Below are positions 59,003-64,000 of a stretch of DNA of 64,000 bases, in pieces. Within the stretch, counting starts at the first letter, position 1. Each line of letters opens with the position of its first letter. The DNA comes from an uncultured Collinsella sp. (GTDB taxonomy: Bacteria > Actinomycetota > Coriobacteriia > Coriobacteriales > Coriobacteriaceae). Made by a program: the position numbers and the translations under genes. Below the pieces are notes generated by a model. That model saw only the letters and a program-made list of their open reading frames with translations, was not told the DNA's origin and searched no databases. The DNA is taken from positions 1 through 64,000 of the forward strand of contig CAAGEH010000023.1 of assembly GCA_900768795.1 (NCBI GenBank). The letters run 5' to 3'.

Positions 59003-59764
59003 ATGGCAAAGCCGAAGATTGTCGTCGTCGACTACCACAAGGGCAATCTGTCCAGCGTGGTGCGCGGTCTTGCACGTGTCGGTGCCGACGCTGTGGCTTC
59101 TGATGATCCCGCTGCAATCCGTTCGGCGGACGGCCTGGTCATTCCGGGTGTCGGGGCTTTTTACGACGCCATCGCGTTTATGCATGAGTCTGGTCAGGAT
59201 GCGGCGATTGCCGATGCTGTAGCTGCGGATAAGCCGCTGCTGGGTATCTGCTTGGGGCTCCAGCTTCTCTACGATCGCGGCGATGAGGGCGTTCCCGGGG
59301 ATGCCGAGCTCGTTGCCACGGCTTCTCCTTATGGTAAAGGGCTGGCTCCTGCCTCCGTATTCGAAGATGCGGGCAAACGGTGGGTGCGCGGTCTGGGGCT
59401 GCTCCATGGTTCGGCATCGCGTCTCGAGTCGAGTCGACTCAAGGTCCCGCACGTGGGATGGGACCAGGTGCACCTTACCGAGACGGGCGCGCACGACATG
59501 TTGCTTGCGGGCTTTGCCGAGGGCGCCAACATGTATTTCACGCACTCATTTGCGGTCGATGATGACGCTTGCGGCGAAGATGTGCTCGCGCGAACGCACT
59601 ATGTACGGAGTTTCCCCTGTGTTGCGCGCCGCGGCAATGTTTGCGGATGCCAGTTCCATCCCGAGAAATCATCGGGTCAGGGTATGCAAATCCTCAAGAA
59701 CTTCGTGTGCATCGTTGAGGGCTCGGCGCTTGCGCACGCCGCCGGCAAGGGAGGGCTCGCATGA
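59003..59764 (+). CDS. hisH: Imidazole glycerol phosphate synthase, glutaminase subunit
   Basis: This 253-residue class I amidotransferase supplies ammonia to HisF. It shows VVVDYHKGNLSSV, the nucleophile in LLGICLGLQLLYD and the His/Glu pair in CQFHPEKSSG. It is longer than most HisH proteins by about 40 residues, through inserted loops (GKGLAPASVFEDAGKR and the C-terminal tail). AAAGGAGG precedes the ATG. It overlaps hisA by four bases. Confidence 0.95.
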   Translation: MAKPKIVVVDYHKGNLSSVVRGLARVGADAVASDDPAAIRSADGLVIPGVGAFYDAIAFMHESGQDAAIADAVAADKPLLGICLGLQLLYDRGDEGVPGDAELVATASPYGKGLAPASVFEDAGKRWVRGLGLLHGSASRLESSRLKVPHVGWDQVHLTETGAHDMLLAGFAEGANMYFTHSFAVDDDACGEDVLARTHYVRSFPCVARRGNVCGCQFHPEKSSGQGMQILKNFVCIVEGSALAHAAGKGGLA

Positions 59765-60513
59765 TTCTCTTTCCAGCTATCGATTTGATTGGCGGCAAGG
59801 TCGTGCGTCTCGAACGCGGCGACCGCAACCGCTGCAAGGTTTACTCCGATAATCCTGTAGAGGCGGCGGAAGGATTTGCCGAGCAAGGTGCCACATGGCT
59901 CCATGTCGTTGATCTCTCTGCTGCTTTTGGTGAAGACGAAGATGCCCGCGCTGCAAATTCCGCTGCTATCGAGGCGATTTGCAACGTTGATGGCCTCTCG
60001 ATCGATGTGGGCGGCGGCGTTCGTTCGCTCGCTCGTATCGATGAGCTTGCGGGATTCGGTGCCAAGCGCATAGCTCTCGGGACCGTGCTGGTCACTGAGC
60101 CGGGCTTTGCCGAGGTGGCGGCGCAGGGCTTTGGCGAGTTACTGGTGGCAGACGTTGCCGCACGCGATGGACAGGTAAAGATCAACGGCTGGCGCGATGG
60201 GGCGGGGCTCATGCTCGACGACCTTGTATGTCAGCTTGCCGAACAAGGATTTAGGCATTTGGTCTATACAGATATCGCGCGCGATGGCATGCAGACGGGT
60301 ATCGATGTCGCGACGTACAAGCATGTTGCCGAGGTCGCCGGTTTTCCGGTGGTCGCTTCGGGCGGCATTTCGACCGTTGACGACATCCGTGCGCTTGCCG
60401 AGGCAGGGGTCGACGCAATCGAAGGCGCCATTACCGGGCGTGCGCTCTATGAGGGAAATTTCTCGCTAAAAGAAGCGCTCAAAGCCGCCCGTGGAGGGGA
60501 GTCCCCATGTTAA
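59761..60513 (+). CDS. hisA: Phosphoribosylformimino-AICAR-phosphate isomerase
   Basis: This 250-residue TIM barrel performs the Amadori isomerisation before the HisHF step. It shows FPAIDLIGGKVVRLERGD with the catalytic Asp, DVGGGVRSL, the second catalytic Asp in YTDIARDGMQTG, and ASGGISTVDDI. It overlaps hisH and hisF. In some Actinobacteria the same protein doubles as TrpF (PriA); the sequence does not decide this here. Confidence 0.95.
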   Translation: MILFPAIDLIGGKVVRLERGDRNRCKVYSDNPVEAAEGFAEQGATWLHVVDLSAAFGEDEDARAANSAAIEAICNVDGLSIDVGGGVRSLARIDELAGFGAKRIALGTVLVTEPGFAEVAAQGFGELLVADVAARDGQVKINGWRDGAGLMLDDLVCQLAEQGFRHLVYTDIARDGMQTGIDVATYKHVAEVAGFPVVASGGISTVDDIRALAEAGVDAIEGAITGRALYEGNFSLKEALKAARGGESPC

Positions 60514-61289
60514 CTAAGCGCGTTATCCCGTGCATGGATGTTAAAGATGGCCGCGTGGTCAAGGGTGTCAACTTCGTGAGCCTGCGCGATGCGGGCGACC
60601 CGGTCGAGCTCGCCGCGGCGTATGACAGAGCGGGCGCCGACGAGGTCGTCTTTCTCGATATCACCGCTACGAGCGATAATCGCGCCACGACGATTGATAT
60701 GGCATCGCGCGCGGCGGAGGAGGTCTCGATCCCCTACGCCGTCGGCGGTGGCTTTCGTGACCTTGCGGGGATGCGGCAGATGGTTGCCGCGGGTGCCGAC
60801 AAGGTGTCGCTCAACTCCGCCGCCGTTCGTAATCCGCACTTGATTACACAGGCTGCTGCGGCATTCGGCAGCCAAGCGGTGATCTGTGCGATTGACGCTA
60901 AGCGTGTGGGTAAACCTGGTCAGTCGGGTGCTGACAAATGGGAGGTCTATACGGCGGGTGGTCGTAACGCCACGGGCATCGATGCCGTCGAGTGGGCGGA
61001 GGAGGCTGCGCGTCGCGGTGCGGGCGAGATCCTGCTCACGAGCATGGACCGCGACGGCACCAAAGCGGGCTTCGACCTTGCGCTCACGCGTGCGGTGGCT
61101 CGTGCGGTGCCGATTCCCGTTATCGCAAGCGGTGGCGTGGGAACGCTCGAGCATTTTGCTGAGGGCATTATCGAGGGCGAGGCGGATGCCGTGCTGGCGG
61201 CGAGTGTGTTCCACTTCGGGACATTCAGCGTGCGGCAGGTGAAGGAGTATATGGCGTCACAGGGCATTCCGGTCCGCCTTGACTTCTGA
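60507..61289 (+). CDS. hisF: Imidazole glycerol phosphate synthase, cyclase subunit
   Basis: This 260-residue TIM barrel makes imidazole glycerol phosphate and AICAR with ammonia from HisH. The catalytic Asp residues are D11 in IPCMDVKDGRVVKG and the one in AIDAKRV near 130; GGGFRDL and ASGGVGTLEHF bind the phosphates. It overlaps hisA by seven bases. The 253 bases up to hisI hold no gene, only a GC-rich stretch with a short direct repeat (CGCGAACGCGGGA type). Confidence 0.97.
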   Translation: MLTKRVIPCMDVKDGRVVKGVNFVSLRDAGDPVELAAAYDRAGADEVVFLDITATSDNRATTIDMASRAAEEVSIPYAVGGGFRDLAGMRQMVAAGADKVSLNSAAVRNPHLITQAAAAFGSQAVICAIDAKRVGKPGQSGADKWEVYTAGGRNATGIDAVEWAEEAARRGAGEILLTSMDRDGTKAGFDLALTRAVARAVPIPVIASGGVGTLEHFAEGIIEGEADAVLAASVFHFGTFSVRQVKEYMASQGIPVRLDF

Positions 61290-61542
61290 GGCAGACCCGT
61301 CCAGGCACCGCATCTTGTTCCTCAGACCGTCGCTCGCGTACCGTGCACGCGCCGCTCCTCTTTCGGGGCAGCATGCGGCACCCGGACGGTCCCTTGCGAA
61401 CGCGGGGACGCGAACGCGGGACGCGCGTCGTCGGGATTGTCGCTTGGAATCACGGGTGTCTCAGAAGTCGAGGGGTCGGAATGGCCTGCAGCATCTGGAC
61501 GGGCGTCTTCGAGCGTTCTGCTCAACTGTTTTAGGAGAAGAA

Positions 61543-61872
61543 ATGACTGAGGTAACGACAGCTTCCGATCTCACATATGACGACCGCGGGCTTATTCCCT
61601 GCGTGGTTCAACAGTACGATACGGGCGAAGTGCTCATGGTCGCCTGGATGAACGAGGAGTCCGTGCGGCTGACGCTCGAGCGCGGGACGACCTGGTTTTG
61701 GAGCCGCAGCCGTCAGGAGCTCTGGAATAAAGGTGCTACCAGCGGAAATATGCAGGAAGTCAAGGAGCTTTGGGCGGATTGCGATAGCGATACGCTGCTT
61801 GTGAAGGTCGACAGCCCCGGTCCTGCATGCCATACCGGCACGCGCAGCTGCTTTTTCAAGCGCGTCGAGTAG
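61543..61872 (+). CDS. hisI: Phosphoribosyl-AMP cyclohydrolase
   Basis: This 109-residue enzyme opens the adenine ring of phosphoribosyl-AMP. It shows LMVAWMNEESVRLTLE, FWSRSRQELWNKG, the metal-binding ADCDSDTLL and the late Cys/His of PACHTGTRSCFF. It is a stand-alone HisI, not fused to HisE. AGGAGAAG precedes ATG 61543; the frame is open back to 61279 but that part overlaps hisF and is not HisI-like. Confidence 0.95.
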   Translation: MTEVTTASDLTYDDRGLIPCVVQQYDTGEVLMVAWMNEESVRLTLERGTTWFWSRSRQELWNKGATSGNMQEVKELWADCDSDTLLVKVDSPGPACHTGTRSCFFKRVE

Positions 61873-61896
61873 CCATAACCTGCCCTACGGAGTGAA

Positions 61897-61920
61897 CTCG
61901 AAAGAGACCTCGAAAGAGAC
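61897..61920 (+). repeat. 12-bp perfect tandem repeat
   Basis: CTCGAAAGAGAC occurs twice in direct succession in the hisI-hisE gap. Confidence 0.7.
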
Positions 61921-61946
61921 CGACATTTTATTGAATAATGCTTGAG

Positions 61947-61966
61947 CAAGAGGCAGACGCCTCTTG
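61947..61966 (+). promoter_or_regulatory. Hairpin before hisE
   Basis: CAAGAGGC (61947-61954) pairs perfectly with GCCTCTTG (61959-61966) over a 4-base loop, eight or so bases before the hisE ribosome-binding site. Without a T run it is more likely a processing or stability element than a terminator. Confidence 0.45.
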
Positions 61967-61987
61967 TTGGATGAAAGGAACCGAGAG

Positions 61988-62305
61988 ATGGGTGTGCGCA
62001 CCGCAAACGTACAGGATGGCAATATCGGCGAGACGCTGACGAGTTTGGCGGCAACGATTCACGGTCGTCGCGAGGCAAGTCCCGAGAAAAGCTATACGGC
62101 GCGTCTTTTGACCGATGTCGAAGACGAGCTGCTCAAGAAGATCGCCGAGGAGGCGAGCGAGGTGATCATGGCGTGCAAAGACAACGATCATGATCATATC
62201 CGTTACGAGGCGGGAGACTTGATGTATCACCTGCTTGTGACCCTCGAGCGTTACGGCGTCACGCTCGATGAGCTTGCCGGTGAGCTCAACGCACGCATGA
62301 AATAA
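61988..62305 (+). CDS. hisE: Phosphoribosyl-ATP pyrophosphohydrolase
   Basis: This 105-residue all-helical MazG-like enzyme removes pyrophosphate from phosphoribosyl-ATP. It shows SYTARLLTDVEDELLKKIAE and EEASEVIMACKDNDHDHIRY with EAGDLMYHLLV, the acidic metal-binding set. AAAGGAA precedes ATG 61988. It is the last gene of the plus-strand his run, convergent with the PHP phosphatase gene. Confidence 0.95.
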   Translation: MGVRTANVQDGNIGETLTSLAATIHGRREASPEKSYTARLLTDVEDELLKKIAEEASEVIMACKDNDHDHIRYEAGDLMYHLLVTLERYGVTLDELAGELNARMK

Positions 62306-62353
62306 TCGATGGATAGTGGTCGGTGCCGCAACGGGCAGTCCGTCTGATTGCGC

Positions 62354-63262
62354 CTATAGGGCGACGGTCTCCCATTCTCCCGTGGCATGAGGCAGGTCGA
62401 AAGAACGATATCCGCAGCTATAGGCATGTGCCTGCGCATCGCGAATGCCCCATGCGACGTCTTCTGCACGATGCGCGTCGGAACCAAACGTGATGGGTAC
62501 TTCGGCATGGGCAAAGCGCTCGAGCAAGCCGGTTGCCGGGTAATAATCATCGAGTCCCTTGCGCAGCGCTGCTGTGGAGACCTCGATGCGCCTACCTGTG
62601 TCGTGCGCACATTCCGCCATCTGGTTCCAAAGAGGGCTAAGGTCGAAATCAGGCGCGAACCCATCGTTCACAAATCGACGGGCAAGGTCGGGATGCGCCA
62701 TCACATCGAAGTCGAGCGGGCTTTCGCATGCCGAGCACCATGCGTCTACATAGCGATACCATACCTCGCGAACCCCCAGATTTTCCCAAACATGCAGGTC
62801 GGAACCATCGTCAATCCATCCGAAGGGGGCGTCGGGCGTATCCGGGCGCTCAACGGCCCCGGTATCGGCAGCACCTGCGGCGCCCGCGTGAATGTCACCG
62901 GGCTCGCCTGTCCAGTGCACGCTGCCCAGGCGCACGGCAGCGCCTGCGCTCCAGCGTTCGACGAGGGGCTCGCAGCCCTTATACCAATCGCATTCAAATC
63001 CGTAGACGAACTCCATGCTGGGCACAACTTGCATGGCAAGCTCGCGTGCGGAATCGAAGGCGGCGCGGTGCGCGGGAAGGTTCGCCTCGGTCACTTGAAC
63101 TTCGCCTGCAGGGTCCATGCTGGCGGGAAGCGTGAGATGGTCGGTCGAGACCATCACGGACAGGCCGGCGGCAGCGGCGGCGCGGACGTTGTCCTCAAAC
63201 GTTGCCTTTCCATCCGAGAATTTGGTGTGCGTGTGGCAATCGACCAGCGGACATGTGCTCAT
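62354..63262 (-). CDS. hisJ: PHP-domain histidinol-phosphatase (HisJ/HisK type)
   Basis: A 302-residue PHP-fold phosphatase. The trinuclear metal site is visible: H10 and H12 in DCHTHTKFSDG, STDHL, the FGSDAH motif near the C-terminus, and MAHPDLARRF. It probably dephosphorylates histidinol phosphate, completing the pathway encoded convergently by the plus-strand his genes. An Ala/Gly insert near 130-145 (GDIHAGAAGAAD) looks non-conserved. AAGGAG lies five bases before ATG 63262; upstream in-frame ATGs to 63424 lack such a signal. The assignment to histidinol phosphate rests on family and context. Confidence 0.87.
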   Translation of the reverse strand: MSTCPLVDCHTHTKFSDGKATFEDNVRAAAAAGLSVMVSTDHLTLPASMDPAGEVQVTEANLPAHRAAFDSARELAMQVVPSMEFVYGFECDWYKGCEPLVERWSAGAAVRLGSVHWTGEPGDIHAGAAGAADTGAVERPDTPDAPFGWIDDGSDLHVWENLGVREVWYRYVDAWCSACESPLDFDVMAHPDLARRFVNDGFAPDFDLSPLWNQMAECAHDTGRRIEVSTAALRKGLDDYYPATGLLERFAHAEVPITFGSDAHRAEDVAWGIRDAQAHAYSCGYRSFDLPHATGEWETVAL

Positions 63263-63452
63263 GGGCGCTCCTTGATTGGGCGGATGTATCGCATTTGGAT
63301 GCATGTGCTGTGCTTTCGCATCGCGCATTAGTGTAGCGCGCCTCAGGTGACAGCGCCTCGGGCGGCGCTTGGAGCTTGCATGCGTTCTTGTCGGCTTTGC
63401 AGGCATGCGTGCGGAATGGGACAATAACGGGGTCTACCGAAAGGACCGCACC

Positions 63453-64000
63453 ATGAAATACCTCATCGCATCCGATATCCACGGTTCCGCCTACTGGACC
63501 GACCGTCTTGTCTCCGCCATCGACCGTGAGCAGCCCGATCGTATCGTTCTGCTCGGCGATTTGCTCTACCACGGACCGCGTAACGACTTGCCGCGCGATT
63601 ACGCCCCCAAGCGCGTGATTCCCGCACTCAACGCACTCGCCGATCGCATCATCGCCGTGCGCGGTAACTGCGATGCCGAAGTCGACCAGATGGTGCTCGA
63701 TTTTCCCATCATGTCCGACTATGCCACGTTGTTCGACGAGAACGGCCGCGAGCTGTTTCTCACACATGGGCACGTGTTTGGCGCCGGCATGCACAACAGC
63801 GTGGACCATGCGCCCGCGCTGCCTGAGGGCTCCGCGCTTGTTTACGGCCATACGCATGTCAAGGTGAACGAAGAAAGTGCCGCCTATCCGGGTCTGTGGC
63901 TTTTCAATCCGGGTAGCGTCTCGATTCCCAAAGACGGTACGCACAGTTACGGCATCTACGAAGACGGTGTGTTTCATCATCAGGTGATGGAGGAGGAGTA
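63453..64000 (+). CDS. yfcE: Phosphodiesterase YfcE, stop at or just past window end
   Basis: A calcineurin-like phosphoesterase of 182 complete codons with the final codon cut after TA, so a stop codon very likely follows. It shows IASDIHG, LLGDLLYHGP, AVRGNCDAEVD, THGH, YGHTH and NPGSVSIP, all metal ligands of the family. YfcE of E. coli, about 184 residues, hydrolyses phosphodiesters in vitro. AAAGGA lies before ATG 63453. The smaller relative at 12145-12609 shares these motifs but not the YHGP region. Confidence 0.92.
   Translation, partial: MKYLIASDIHGSAYWTDRLVSAIDREQPDRIVLLGDLLYHGPRNDLPRDYAPKRVIPALNALADRIIAVRGNCDAEVDQMVLDFPIMSDYATLFDENGRELFLTHGHVFGAGMHNSVDHAPALPEGSALVYGHTHVKVNEESAAYPGLWLFNPGSVSIPKDGTHSYGIYEDGVFHHQVMEEE

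Noticed and set aside
61279..61542. An N-terminal extension of hisI of 88 residues
   Set aside because: The extension is not HisI-like and overlaps hisF; AGGAGAAG before ATG 61543 decides the start.

Overview
The window looks like chromosomal DNA from a Collinsella-like member of the Coriobacteriia (Actinomycetota). I infer this from recalled protein families, not from a search: a pyruvate:ferredoxin oxidoreductase of anaerobes, a phosphoketolase, a PSP1/RicT protein with an arginine-rich tail, a membrane protein with LuxR-type helix-turn-helix domains, and moderately high GC with long antisense shadow ORFs. Almost all of it is ordinary, densely packed bacterial coding sequence. There is one tRNA and no rRNA, phage, transposase or CRISPR array.

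Layout. 1-8.6 kb: the end of nifJ, a MurT-GatD fusion for peptidoglycan amidation, a zinc-phospholipase-C-like protein and an MFS transporter. 8.8-12.6 kb: a glycosyltransferase, a LytS/LytTR two-component pair and a YfcE-type phosphoesterase. 12.7-17.6 kb: tRNA-Asp, an unusual iron-sulfur-free MutY-like glycosylase, a small winged-helix regulator, an unknown membrane protein, rmuC and nth. 17.7-26 kb: a 120-bp element with perfect 16-bp terminal inverted repeats, mfd, a threonine-aldolase-like enzyme, a LysE exporter, a GNAT acetyltransferase, a half copy of the 120-bp element, and a hydroxyacid dehydrogenase. 26-30.5 kb: tmk, holB, the PSP1 gene and comF, mostly overlapping. 30.5-38.4 kb: a candidate structured RNA (possibly raiA-type), a solute-binding-like lipoprotein, hpf, degV, a dehydrogenase with a His/Cys-rich tail, two unknown genes, an isocitrate-dehydrogenase-family gene and a SurA-like membrane protein. 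38.7-43.6 kb: galE, a secreted coiled-coil/CHAP-like hydrolase, murB and a LacI-family regulator.

43.6-49.6 kb is the most accessory-looking part. It has a membrane LuxR-type regulator split in two by a run of eight T, a secreted protein, two related single-pass proteins and an ABC exporter (one ATPase, two permeases), closed by a terminator-like hairpin. It resembles a self-contained export or immunity module and is the best candidate for an undescribed system.

49.7-53.8 kb: phosphoketolase behind a perfect 16-bp operator-like palindrome, and an AEC transporter. 54-63.3 kb: the complete histidine pathway, hisZG (fused)-D-C-B-H-A-F-I-E, with a PHP-type histidinol-phosphatase convergent at the end. 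The window closes in a second YfcE-type phosphoesterase whose stop codon falls at or just past the last base.
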